From Actinomycetes bacterium (GTDB taxonomy: Bacteria; Actinomycetota; Actinomycetes; DATJPE01), in contig DATJPE010000073.1 of assembly GCA_035506535.1 (NCBI GenBank), positions 1 through 64,000 of the forward strand: a stretch of 64,000 nt of DNA, given 5' to 3'. Below the pieces are notes generated by a model. It did no database searches and had not been told where the DNA came from. It saw only the letters and a program-made list of their open reading frames with translations. Shown piece after piece: positions 47,509-55,973 of this stretch. The position numbers were made by a program, and so were the translations under genes. Position 1 is the first letter of the stretch. The number at the start of each line of letters is the position of its first letter.

Positions 47509-47739
47509 GGCTGACCGCCTTACGGCATCCGGGTGATGTCGTACGCCGGACCACGCCGCCTCACCCGATCGGGCGAGAAAAGGTCCTGACCTGGGGCCGA
47601 TCCGTTAGCCACAACGCAATCGGCCAGGGTGCGGGCCAGACCGGTGGTCCGCGGGCGAGAAAGCATCGACGGTGGTCCCGTTGGGGAGCGGGCGCCCTCG
47701 GCGCGGGGACCTGGTCCTGGAGAACGGGACCTCTGCGCC
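47509..47739 (+). promoter_or_regulatory. leader region of the first GH26 gene
   Basis: No gene is convincing here. An inverted repeat GGCCGAT/ATCGGCC lies at 47595-47601 and 47619-47625, and GGGCGAGAAA occurs twice (47571-47580, 47653-47662). TTACGG at 47520-47525 resembles the -10-like TTACGGT before the second GH26 gene, but the final T is missing, so the promoter is unresolved. Confidence 0.4.
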
Positions 47740-49803
47740 ATGAGCTCTGGGCACCTCGCGCCCCCATCTCCCCTCAGCACCCTCTCGCTCGCGCGGCTGC
47801 GGGCGGCCACCGGCCACGCCCGCCGGGTCACTCCCCTGCAGTGGGGGATCTCCCTCACCCTCGCCGCGCTCGTCCTGCTGGGCTTGCTGACCCCGCTGAC
47901 GCTCGGCGGCCAGGGGCGCGCTCAGGCATCGGTGACCCTGCGCTCCGGTGTCTACTGCGACGGCCTCAAAGCGGCCTGCACGGACACCTTCGCGACCTGG
48001 CGCGGCCAGCCGGTCCGCTCGACGCTGACCTTCTTCCCGGACTCCACGTGGTCTGACATCGAGGGCCCGGACTGGTGGTACCAGGGTTGGCTCAGCAACC
48101 CCTATCGCAGCGTCGCCGTCGTCACCATCCCCATGCTCCCGGCCAAGGGCACCAGCGCCGACCCGACGCCCACCCTGGAGGAGGGAGCTGCCGGGGACTA
48201 CGACGCCTACTGGAAGGTGGTGGCGCAGCGGCTGGTCGCCAACGACATGGCGGGCGTGACGATCCGGCCCGGCCACGAGCTCAACGGCAGCTGGTACCGA
48301 TGGGCCGCCCAGAAGGACCCCGCGGCCTACGCCGGCTACTTCCGGCAGATCGTCACCACCATGCGCAGCGTGCCCGGTGCGAACTTCTCCTTCGACTGGA
48401 ACGTCGCGGTCGGAGGCGACTCCTGGGACGCCACGGCGGCCTGGCCCGGCGACGCCTACGTCGACACGGTCGGTCAGGACGTCTACGACGTGAAGTGGGG
48501 CGACTCATCAGCGAGCCCCCAGACGAGGTGGAACGCCCTGCTGAACGGCGGGAAGTTCCACGAGGGCCTGCAGTTCTGGGCCAACTTCGCGGCGGCCCAC
48601 GGCAAGCCGATCTCCTTCGCCGAGTGGGCGCTCGTCGCGGCAGGCGCGTCGATGGCCAACGGGGGTGAGGGCAAGGACGATCCGTACTTCATCCAGCAGA
48701 TGCACACCTGGTTCGTCACCCACCCCACGGCCTTCGAGATCTACTTCGACCGGACGGCCACCGACGGCGACCACGTGCTCAACGGCGGCAAGTTCCCGCA
48801 GTCGGCCACCGTGTACCGCCAGCTGTTCTCCAGCTCGTCGACGGTGAGCCTGCCCAGTTCGTCATCGTCGGCTGTCTCATCGTCGGCTGGGTCATCTTCC
48901 TCGGCCGCAGCGTCCGGCTCGGCCGCGTCGAGTGACCCGGTCTCCAGTGACCCGGTCTCCAGTGACCCGGCCTCCAGTGACCCCGCGAGCGACCCAGCCG
49001 CGAGCGGCTCATCGACCGACCCCACGCCCGCTGGCTCGACGCCTGCCGACTCGACGTCAGCGGGAGCCCCGAGCCCTGCCCCGTCGAGCGTCGGCGCGAC
49101 GACCGCATCCGCCCCTGTGAGCCACCGGGTCCTCCTGCGGGTCAGCGGCAAGGCCGACCGGGCCGGCGCCCGACCGCTGTGGGGCCGGACCCTCCACGGC
49201 AACAGCTACGTGTTCGCCACGGCGCCCTCGGCCCGTGAGGTGGCCTTCTACCTCGACGACGTCCATCGGCGCCACCGACCGATGCGGCTGGTGAGCAGCG
49301 CGCCGTTCGACCTCCAGGGGACCAGCGAAGGCCTGGGCCGGCCGTGGCGCACCTGGCGACTGACCACTGGGACCCACACGCTGACTGCGGTGGTGTGGCT
49401 GCGCGACGGGTCGACGGTGGTCCGCACGGCCCGCTTCCACGTCATCGGCCGGGTCGCCCCGGCGTACCGGACCGTGCTCGCCGTGACGCGCTTCGACACG
49501 CGCACCCACGCGCACCGGCTCGCCGGCACGGTGGTGAGCGGTGAGGAGTACGTCTACCTGTCGGCGCGGCGCCCCTCGTCGGTCGCCTCGGTGAGCTTCT
49601 ACCTCGACGACCCCCACCGCCGCTCGCCGGCGGTGCGTCGCGACTCGCGGCGCCCCTTCGACCTGGTCGGCTCCTCCGGCGGCAAGGCGCTGGGCCTCGA
49701 CACCGGCCTGATGCGGACCGGCTGGCACTCACTGATGTGCGTCATCCACTGGAAGGACGGCACCGTCACCACCCACCTCGTGCGGTTCCGCGTCGTGCGC
49801 TGA
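47740..49803 (+). CDS. secreted GH26-type glycosidase with Ser-rich linker and two C-terminal beta modules
   Basis: A 687-residue secreted or membrane-anchored enzyme. A signal/anchor (about 33-55) precedes the GH26-like barrel (about 65-360), with the acid/base Glu180 in RPGHELNGSWYRW and the nucleophile Glu295 in SFAEWALV. GH26 enzymes cleave beta-mannans or mixed beta-glucans. A Ser/Ala/Pro/Asp linker (about 363-460) includes a four-copy 15-bp repeat. Two similar C-terminal beta-sandwich modules follow, each with FYLDD and PFDLxG patterns. The family's first copy in this locus; it opens the exopolysaccharide gene set. Confidence 0.85.
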   Translation: MSSGHLAPPSPLSTLSLARLRAATGHARRVTPLQWGISLTLAALVLLGLLTPLTLGGQGRAQASVTLRSGVYCDGLKAACTDTFATWRGQPVRSTLTFFPDSTWSDIEGPDWWYQGWLSNPYRSVAVVTIPMLPAKGTSADPTPTLEEGAAGDYDAYWKVVAQRLVANDMAGVTIRPGHELNGSWYRWAAQKDPAAYAGYFRQIVTTMRSVPGANFSFDWNVAVGGDSWDATAAWPGDAYVDTVGQDVYDVKWGDSSASPQTRWNALLNGGKFHEGLQFWANFAAAHGKPISFAEWALVAAGASMANGGEGKDDPYFIQQMHTWFVTHPTAFEIYFDRTATDGDHVLNGGKFPQSATVYRQLFSSSSTVSLPSSSSSAVSSSAGSSSSAAASGSAASSDPVSSDPVSSDPASSDPASDPAASGSSTDPTPAGSTPADSTSAGAPSPAPSSVGATTASAPVSHRVLLRVSGKADRAGARPLWGRTLHGNSYVFATAPSAREVAFYLDDVHRRHRPMRLVSSAPFDLQGTSEGLGRPWRTWRLTTGTHTLTAVVWLRDGSTVVRTARFHVIGRVAPAYRTVLAVTRFDTRTHAHRLAGTVVSGEEYVYLSARRPSSVASVSFYLDDPHRRSPAVRRDSRRPFDLVGSSGGKALGLDTGLMRTGWHSLMCVIHWKDGTVTTHLVRFRVVR
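48931..48990 (+). repeat. four 15-bp tandem repeats inside the first GH26 linker
   Basis: AGTGACCCGGTCTCC is repeated at 48931, 48946, 48961 and 48976 with small changes in the last two. It is in frame and encodes the repeated SSDPV/SSDPA of the linker, so length changes would keep the frame. Confidence 0.9.
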
Positions 49804-49893
49804 GCCCGATGCCGTGGTCCGAACGGGTGTCCGGGGCTCAGCCGTTGGGTCCGGGTTGGGTCCCGGGCGAAGCGATCGGACCCTGTGCCGACC

Positions 49894-49915
49894 TATAGTG
49901 ACCGTCGGTGACCGT
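49894..49915 (+). promoter_or_regulatory. -10 element and direct repeat upstream of the first GT4 gene
   Basis: TATAGT (49894-49899) is a strong -10 hexamer. GTGACCGT occurs at 49898-49905 and again at 49908-49915, one helical turn apart and overlapping the likely transcription start, as a small operator would. Confidence 0.5.
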
Positions 49916-49975
49916 ACGTCGGGGGGCCGGCTGCGCCGCGGTCGTGAGGGGGAGGAGCCACTCCTGAGAAGCGTC

Positions 49976-51103
49976 ATGGTGACCAAGTTCGTCCCGTCGC
50001 CGGCGAACTCGGGGGGCAAGCTCCGCTCGCTCGCGATCGCGCGTCGCCTGGCCGCGATCAGCGACGAGCTGGTCCTGTGCTGCTTCTCCGACGCGACGGG
50101 CGACCCGGTGGCGCTGCGCGAGCTCGGCATCGACGTGCGGACGGTTCCCTGGCGACCCGACCTCCCGCACGTCGTGCGGGGTATCGCGCGGACCCACACC
50201 GGCTCCGCGGGACGGTTCTGGGACAAGGACCTCGCGGCGCTGGTGCACGACGCGACGCGGGAGAAGCCCACGGACCTCCTGCAGGTCGAGTACTCCCAGC
50301 TCGCGTCCTATCTGCCGGTCGGCGCGGCGCGGCGCAAGGTGCTGGACTTCCACAACATCGAGTCCTCGCTCGCCCTGAGCTTCGCGCGAAGCAGCAAGAC
50401 CCTGAAGGGCCGCCTCGCCTACGCCGAGGCGCCGATGCTGCGCCGCAGGGAGCGGATCGGAGCCGAGCAGGCCGACCTCGTGTCGGTCGTGAGCCGGATC
50501 GACGCCGAGCGCATGCCCGGCCGTCCCCGAGAACTGATCATCTGCCCCAACGGGTGGGAGCCGACCGAGCCGCTGCCCGCGTCGGACGAGCCCCTCGCGA
50601 TCTTCGTCGCGCTCATGGGGTGGAAGCCGAACATCGACGCCGCACTCTGGCTCGGCCGTGAGGTCTGGCCCCGGGTGCGTGAGCGCATGCCGGAGGCACG
50701 GCTGGCCCTCGTCGGACGTGAGCCCGCCGCCGAGGTGCGTGCCCTGGCCGCGCCGGACGTGGAGGTCACCGGGACCGTTCCCGACGTCCGGCCGTACCTC
50801 GCCCGGGCCAGGGTCGCCGTGGCGCCGCTCCTCTCCGGCGGCGGGACCCGGCTGAAGGTGCTCGAGGCGCTGGACGCCGGCCGGCCGATCGTGTCGACCA
50901 CCATCGGCATCGAGGGCCTGGAGGACCTCGTCGGGGACGCTGCTCTCGTGGCCGACGAGCCGGACGCCTTCGCCGAGCGTGTCGTCGAGATGCTGTCGGA
51001 CCCCGACCGCGCGGCCAAGGCCGGCGACGTGGGGCACCGACTGGTCGCGGAGCGCTACTCCTGGGACCGCGTGCTCGCCCCCTGGCTCGAGCGGATCGGG
51101 TGA
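49976..51103 (+). CDS. GT4-type glycosyltransferase
   Basis: A 375-residue glycosyltransferase of the group 1 (GT-B) fold. The N-terminus VTKFVPSPANSGGKLRSLAIARRL carries the glycine-rich acceptor loop (first 20 residues seen), and the C-terminal half has ALVGREPAAEVRAL, PLLSGGGTRLKVLEAL and GRPIVSTTIGIEGL, with the E-x7-E-type donor site. It adds a sugar to a lipid-linked glycan at the cytoplasmic face. The ATG at 49976 lies 20 bases after a GGAGGAG site; a non-ATG start nearer to it cannot be excluded. The polymerase gene follows after seven bases. Confidence 0.88.
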   Translation: MVTKFVPSPANSGGKLRSLAIARRLAAISDELVLCCFSDATGDPVALRELGIDVRTVPWRPDLPHVVRGIARTHTGSAGRFWDKDLAALVHDATREKPTDLLQVEYSQLASYLPVGAARRKVLDFHNIESSLALSFARSSKTLKGRLAYAEAPMLRRRERIGAEQADLVSVVSRIDAERMPGRPRELIICPNGWEPTEPLPASDEPLAIFVALMGWKPNIDAALWLGREVWPRVRERMPEARLALVGREPAAEVRALAAPDVEVTGTVPDVRPYLARARVAVAPLLSGGGTRLKVLEALDAGRPIVSTTIGIEGLEDLVGDAALVADEPDAFAERVVEMLSDPDRAAKAGDVGHRLVAERYSWDRVLAPWLERIG

Positions 51104-51110
51104 TCCGGCG

Positions 51111-52553
51111 ATGCGCGGCGGGAGCCTGGTGTTCCTCTTCGAGCTGGTCATCTTCGGCGTCTGGGCGTACTACCGCGAGCGGGCCGGCCGAGGCGTGCAC
51201 GTCGTCCTCACCCTGTGGTGGGTGGCGCTGCTCGACACCGTCTTCTACGCCGACACCGACGCGAGCTTCCTCAACGGGTTCTTCCATCCGGCCGTGCTCG
51301 GGCAGAACGTCCGACTGGTGCAGCTGCTCATCCCCGTCGCGTTCGCCGCGCACGTCGCCTGGGCCGGCTGGCCGCGCCGATGGGCGGTCTCGGCGCCATG
51401 GTGGTGGGCGTTCGCCGTATGGACGGTCTACTGCCTGTTCAGCGGCATCGTGCAGCATCACGCCGGAGCCCTGATCTTCCGGCAGGCGTCGATCCTCATC
51501 TACGTGATCATGATGCTCGCCCTGACGGCGGCCGTGCCGGTCGAGCAGTATCTCGATGAGAAGCGCTTCACCCGTTTCGTGGGCTGGGCGGCGGCCATCG
51601 GCGGCACGATGCTCGTGCTGACCGAGGCGGGGGTCAGTCACACGACGAACGCGATCCCGGGCCTGCCCCTGTTCCAGTTCGGCCAGCTCGGGCCGGACGC
51701 GGCTTCGCTGTTCCCCGCCATCGGGGTGATCGGCTTCCTCGTCGAGCTGTCCCGCCCGCGTCGCCGGCGTCCGTGGTTCCTGGCCGCCTGCGTGGTGCTG
51801 ATCCTGACCCATCTCGCGTCCACGCAGCGCGCAGAACGGCTGGACCTCTACGTGACGATCCTGGTGGTCCTCCTGCTCTGCCTGTACCCAGCGCGCCGCA
51901 ACCTTCGGCTGAGCCGGTTCGCGGTGGGCGCCACCCTGGTGGGTGCGGCGACCCTCGTCCTCGCGGTGCCGATGTTCCTCGCGGGAGTGCAAGGCGCCAC
52001 GGCGGGGCAGGCCGCGGTCGTCAAGGTGCCGCTGGCCCAACAGACGCTCACCGCGCTGAACCCGAGCCACCGGGTCGGGTCTGTCCAGTCCCGGTACAAC
52101 CAGTGGGACGTCGTCATCCCGTTGATCGAGCAGCGGCCGATCATCGGGTACGGCCTCGGGGACACGTTCGTGCACTACGAGGAGGGTCTGCGCCAGGACG
52201 TCACGATGGACATCACGCACGACATCTTCCTCGACATGCTCTACCGGGGCGGGATCGTCGGCCTGGTCATGTTCGTCGGCGCGGTCGCATCCGTCATCAA
52301 CGCCGGCGTGCTCGTCTGGCGCCGCCACCTGCGGCCGTACGTCGCCGCGCTGGCCCTCGGCGCCACCGCCGCTCTGGTTGGCCTCATCGCCCGTGGGCTC
52401 GTCGAGTCGGTCTTCGAGAAGTACCGCCTCGCCGTCGGCATGGGCGTCCTCATCGGCCTCATCCTCTCTGCGCGCAGCTCGCTCGGCCCGGCCACCTGGC
52501 CGGACCGTGAGGAGGAGCGCGCCGAGCCGGACGTCGAGCCCGTGGCCCGCTGA
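51111..52553 (+). CDS. O-antigen ligase/polymerase-like membrane protein (Wzy type)
   Basis: A 480-residue polytopic protein with about ten to eleven hydrophobic segments, including SLVFLFELVIFGVWAYY and LVGAATLVLAVPMFLAG. A large extracytoplasmic loop near residues 300-380 holds GYGLGDTFVH and DITHDIFLDMLYRGG, the pattern of Wzy/WaaL-type polymerases and ligases. It would join repeat units of the exopolysaccharide outside the membrane. It is seven bases after a GT4 gene and 16 before an acyltransferase-3 gene, so probably in one operon. Confidence 0.85.
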   Translation: MRGGSLVFLFELVIFGVWAYYRERAGRGVHVVLTLWWVALLDTVFYADTDASFLNGFFHPAVLGQNVRLVQLLIPVAFAAHVAWAGWPRRWAVSAPWWWAFAVWTVYCLFSGIVQHHAGALIFRQASILIYVIMMLALTAAVPVEQYLDEKRFTRFVGWAAAIGGTMLVLTEAGVSHTTNAIPGLPLFQFGQLGPDAASLFPAIGVIGFLVELSRPRRRRPWFLAACVVLILTHLASTQRAERLDLYVTILVVLLLCLYPARRNLRLSRFAVGATLVGAATLVLAVPMFLAGVQGATAGQAAVVKVPLAQQTLTALNPSHRVGSVQSRYNQWDVVIPLIEQRPIIGYGLGDTFVHYEEGLRQDVTMDITHDIFLDMLYRGGIVGLVMFVGAVASVINAGVLVWRRHLRPYVAALALGATAALVGLIARGLVESVFEKYRLAVGMGVLIGLILSARSSLGPATWPDREEERAEPDVEPVAR

Positions 52554-52569
52554 GGCCCGGTGGAGCATC

Positions 52570-53814
52570 GTGACGACGCTGACCTACGACGAGTACCGCG
52601 CCCGCCGGCGCATCGACGTCCTCGACGGCCTGCGCGCCATCTCGATCGTCCTGGTGATGACGGCGCACCCCGCCTACCGGCACGTGTGGCCGGCCTTCCA
52701 CGGCAAGACCGGGGTGACGATCTTCTTCGTCCTCAGCGGCTACCTGATCACCACTCTCGCCCTGCGTGAGGAGCAGACCTCCGGCCGTCTGGACCTCGCC
52801 GGGTTCTACGTCCGACGGGTGTTTCGCATCTACCCGCTCTACCTGGCGATCCTGGCGCTGTACGCGATCCTCATCCTCGGGCTGCACCAGCAGCCCGACC
52901 GCCGAGCAGCCTTCGTGTCGAACATCCCCGAGTACCTGCTCTTCCTGCCCGAGCACGCGGTCTTCTTCCCCTACCACGGTCACACCGCGCCCTTCGACGG
53001 CTCCTGGTCGCTGGGGATCGAGGAGAAGTTCTACTTCTTCTGGCCGCTGCTCGGCTTCGTCCTGCTGGCGCACCGCTTCCGCGGACGTCTGCTCTTCCTC
53101 TCGATCGTGGCGGCGCTCTTCTTCGTCGTGCCCTGGACCATCCACGGGCAGTGGGGCCTCGCGCTCGAGTCCTACGTGCACATCGCGCTGGGCTGCATCG
53201 TCGCGCTGCTCCTCCACAACCGACGGACCTACGACGCCCTGAGACGCCTCGGCGAGCCCCTGCCGCTGGCGCTGGCCATCGTCGTCGTGGTCGTCGCGCA
53301 GTTCTCCACGAACGCCGTCGAGAACGGCGGGTACCTCTACAGCGTTTTCGGGCTGCTGATCCTCCCGGCCTTCGTCGGCTGCGTCGTCACCAACACCAGG
53401 GTGGCGGCGGCCCTCACGCTGGGCCCGATGCTGTTCCTCGGCCGGATCTCCTACGCCCTCTACCTGACCCACAACTTCGGCCTGAACTTCTCCGAGGCGC
53501 ACTTCCCCCACACGCCTTTCGGCGGCTTCTCCCGGTCCCTCGTCACTACGTTCGTCGGGCTCTCCCTCGGGGTGCTGATGGCCTACGCGATGCACCGGGC
53601 GATCGAGCTGCCGTTCCTGCGTGTCGGCCGCCGCATCACGGGCCACGGCACCGGCCAGGCACCGATCCGGCCCGCCGACCGATCGGCCGCCGACTCCGCC
53701 GAGGACGAGGCGAGGATCCGCGCGACCCGCGGCGGCCGGCACGCGCGACGGCCTCGCGCCGAGGGAGCGCTCGCAACCGAGCCGCTGCCTCAGGCGGAGA
53801 TCACCCGCGGCTGA
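52570..53814 (+). CDS. acyltransferase-3 family membrane protein
   Basis: A 414-residue membrane protein with about ten hydrophobic segments. It begins RRIDVLDGLRAISIVLVMTA with the conserved R-x2-D/LDGLRA motif, then a His (TAHPAYRH) and TIFFVLSGYLITTL and FYVRRVFRIYPLYL, all typical of acyltransferase-3 (OafA/NodX-type) enzymes that acetylate or succinylate glycans. A polar C-terminal tail (about 365-414) is cytoplasmic and low complexity. GTG at 52570 has GGTGGAG five bases upstream. It probably decorates the exopolysaccharide. Confidence 0.9.
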   Translation: MTTLTYDEYRARRRIDVLDGLRAISIVLVMTAHPAYRHVWPAFHGKTGVTIFFVLSGYLITTLALREEQTSGRLDLAGFYVRRVFRIYPLYLAILALYAILILGLHQQPDRRAAFVSNIPEYLLFLPEHAVFFPYHGHTAPFDGSWSLGIEEKFYFFWPLLGFVLLAHRFRGRLLFLSIVAALFFVVPWTIHGQWGLALESYVHIALGCIVALLLHNRRTYDALRRLGEPLPLALAIVVVVVAQFSTNAVENGGYLYSVFGLLILPAFVGCVVTNTRVAAALTLGPMLFLGRISYALYLTHNFGLNFSEAHFPHTPFGGFSRSLVTTFVGLSLGVLMAYAMHRAIELPFLRVGRRITGHGTGQAPIRPADRSAADSAEDEARIRATRGGRHARRPRAEGALATEPLPQAEITRG

Positions 53815-53821
53815 GGCGGCG

Positions 53822-54925
53822 TCAGCGGCCGCGCAGCCGCTGGCGGGCGACCTGGGCCACCCGCTGCCAGAAGCCGACGCCCCATCCGACATGCATTGCG
53901 ACGAAGGCGGGAGCCACGTATCGACGAGCCTTCGGGTCGACCTGCTTGGCCGTCTGGGCGGTGGCGACACCGAGCCCGAGGACGTACGGGGCCGCCAGCG
54001 CCGCTCCGGCGGCCGGCCGGCGAAGGGACACCGCCGCCGCGGCACCCAGCATCAGGACGAGGGCGGGCGCGGCCAGGTGCCGCGGTCGCAGCGACGCGGG
54101 GTGCTTGAGCGCGACCATGACCTTGCCGCCGCCGTAGCGCCGGTACTGCTTGTACAGGGCGCCGATCGACTGCCGGCACTCCCAGTCGATGCGCATCGCG
54201 GGGTCGAAGAGGATCCGGTGCCCCGCAGCACGGAGCCGGTAGTCGAGCTCGAAGTCCTGGTTGACCACCAGCTCCTCGTCCCAGCCGCCCATCGACCGCA
54301 GGAGGTCCACCGGATAGGCGCCGAAGGGGACGTGCTCGACGTCCGCGACCTCCTCGCCCCAGTGGTAGGTCGAGCCACCGACTCCGAAGCGAGAGGCCAT
54401 CGCGGCGGCGACCGCCCGCCCGGCCGGCGTGTGCCCGACGCCGTCCTTGCGGCCCCCGACACCGCCGTAGCGGCCGGTGCGCAGGTGGGCGACGGCCAGG
54501 CGGACGTACTCGGGCGGCACCTCCGCGTGCGCGTCGACGCGCACCAGCCAGCGCGACCGGGCCTCCGCCAGGGCCACGTTGAGCGAGACCGGGATGATGC
54601 GACGAGGGTTGTGGAGCAGCCGTACCCGAGGGTCGCGGTCGGCGTACTCCGCAACGATGTCGGGGGTGCGGTCGGTCGAGTCGCCGTCCACGACCAGCAC
54701 CTCGATCGCGGTCCAGTCCTGGGCGAGGATCGAGTCGAGGCAGGCGCCGATGGCGTTCTCCTCGTTGCGCGCCGGGACGACGACGCTGACCAGCTCCTCC
54801 GCGTCGCTCACCTCGCCCGTCGCCGGCCAGGCCGGCCGCAAGGCCCAGACCCGGCGGATCGGCTCGGGTGCGCCGTCCTCGGCGGACCTCTCGTCGTCGG
54901 ACCAGTCCCGGACTGCAGCGGACAT
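53822..54925 (-). CDS. GT2 glycosyltransferase (ExoA/succinoglycan-type)
   Basis: A 367-residue family 2 glycosyltransferase with a GT-A domain (about 45-270). It contains SVVVPARNEENAIGACLDSI, VLVVDGDSTDRTPDIV, the DxD-like VRVDAHAEVPP, GGWDEELVVNQDFEL and the acceptor motif (QxxRYG) in YKQYRRYGGGK. Two or three C-terminal hydrophobic segments suggest membrane attachment, as in ExoA-like enzymes. It is the only glycosyltransferase here on the reverse strand; a TACGGT hexamer (54972-54977) about 46 bases upstream may be its -10. Confidence 0.9.
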   Translation of the reverse strand: MSAAVRDWSDDERSAEDGAPEPIRRVWALRPAWPATGEVSDAEELVSVVVPARNEENAIGACLDSILAQDWTAIEVLVVDGDSTDRTPDIVAEYADRDPRVRLLHNPRRIIPVSLNVALAEARSRWLVRVDAHAEVPPEYVRLAVAHLRTGRYGGVGGRKDGVGHTPAGRAVAAAMASRFGVGGSTYHWGEEVADVEHVPFGAYPVDLLRSMGGWDEELVVNQDFELDYRLRAAGHRILFDPAMRIDWECRQSIGALYKQYRRYGGGKVMVALKHPASLRPRHLAAPALVLMLGAAAAVSLRRPAAGAALAAPYVLGLGVATAQTAKQVDPKARRYVAPAFVAMHVGWGVGFWQRVAQVARQRLRGR

Positions 54926-55119
54926 CGCGTGGTTCCCTCCCCGTGCGGGGCTCTCCGCGCACCGCGGTCACACCGTAGCGTCGCGCGACCCGCTCCGCGC
55001 CCCCGGCCGCACCACCTCGACCCGATGGGACCAGCCGACCTCCTCCCAACGGACGAACCTGGTGGTCCATCCGGGCGTTCGGACCGAGTCGCTCTCGCGA
55101 AGCCCCTGGAGGCACGTCG

Positions 55120-55125
55120 TAGAGT
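55120..55125 (+). promoter_or_regulatory. -10 element upstream of the Wzz-like gene
   Basis: TAGAGT, about 88 bases before the GTG start of the next gene; no convincing -35. Confidence 0.4.
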
Positions 55126-55213
55126 GAAGCCACGGCGGGGGAGGCCGCATTCGCCCCTGTCGTGGCCGCGATCTGATGGTCGTCGCCTTCGACCACCGAG
55201 GGGAAGTGACAGG

Positions 55214-55894
55214 GTGGAGTCGGGCCGGTTGTGGGCGTCGATCTCCCGGCACTGGCTGCTGTGGATCGTCGTCTTCGTGCTCGTCCTCGGCGCGGCCGTC
55301 GCGGCTGCCTTCCTGCCGAAGCCGACATATCAGGCGACGGCCACCTTCGGACTGGTGCCGCAGCAGCCGACGAGCAGCCCGACCGTCGCACCGCAGGCGT
55401 CGCTGGCGCAGTCGCTGGTGGGCAACTACCTGGCGCAGATCGACAGCAAGACGACCGAGACCAAGATCCGGGCCCTGATCACCGGACCGGAGAAGACCGT
55501 CGCCTGGACGGCGACCGGCGTCAACGACCCGGGCACGCTGGTTCTGCGCGTCCAGGTGTCCAGCCAGGACTCCTCGGTCGTCGCCTCCGTCGCCAACGCC
55601 TACGTGCGGCAGTTCACCAACACGACCACGGCTCCCCCCGGTGTGAGCGTCGTGCAGTACGACGTGGCACGGACGCCGACCGCGCCGGTCTCACCGAACA
55701 AGAAGCTGCTCCTCGGCGCGGGTCTCGTGCTCGCGGTCGTCCTCGCGTCCGCGGCGGCCCTGCTCGCCGGGGACACGCCGAAGGGTCCGCGTCAGCAGCG
55801 TGGTTCACGCACGGGTGCGCCCACCCAGGTGCCGCCGGTCGGCTACGACGTACCGACGGATGGCGAGCGCACGGCCGAGCCCATCCGGGGCTGA
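55214..55894 (+). CDS. Wzz-like polysaccharide co-polymerase (chain-length) protein
   Basis: A 226-residue protein with two membrane segments (about 13-36 and 170-190) around an extracytoplasmic domain that begins KPTYQATATFGLVPQQPTS, then VSSQDSSVVASVANAYVRQF. This is the Wzz/YveK layout of polysaccharide co-polymerases that set chain length. No autokinase domain follows, so a separate tyrosine kinase would be needed, or it works without one. The GTG at 55214 has AGGGGAAG upstream; an internal TTG exists. The next gene is 79 bases downstream. Confidence 0.78.
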   Translation: MESGRLWASISRHWLLWIVVFVLVLGAAVAAAFLPKPTYQATATFGLVPQQPTSSPTVAPQASLAQSLVGNYLAQIDSKTTETKIRALITGPEKTVAWTATGVNDPGTLVLRVQVSSQDSSVVASVANAYVRQFTNTTTAPPGVSVVQYDVARTPTAPVSPNKKLLLGAGLVLAVVLASAAALLAGDTPKGPRQQRGSRTGAPTQVPPVGYDVPTDGERTAEPIRG

Positions 55895-55973
55895 GGAAGA
55901 GACAGCTCGGGGGCGTCGGCCGGGCGGGTTCGACCGTCGCGGCGAGAACCAGACGAACGAGGGGATGGGGCAG

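Noticed and set aside
48931-48990. The 15-bp repeats as a regulatory element
   Set aside because: They are in frame inside the GH26 linker and simply encode the repeated Ser-Ser-Asp-Pro unit.
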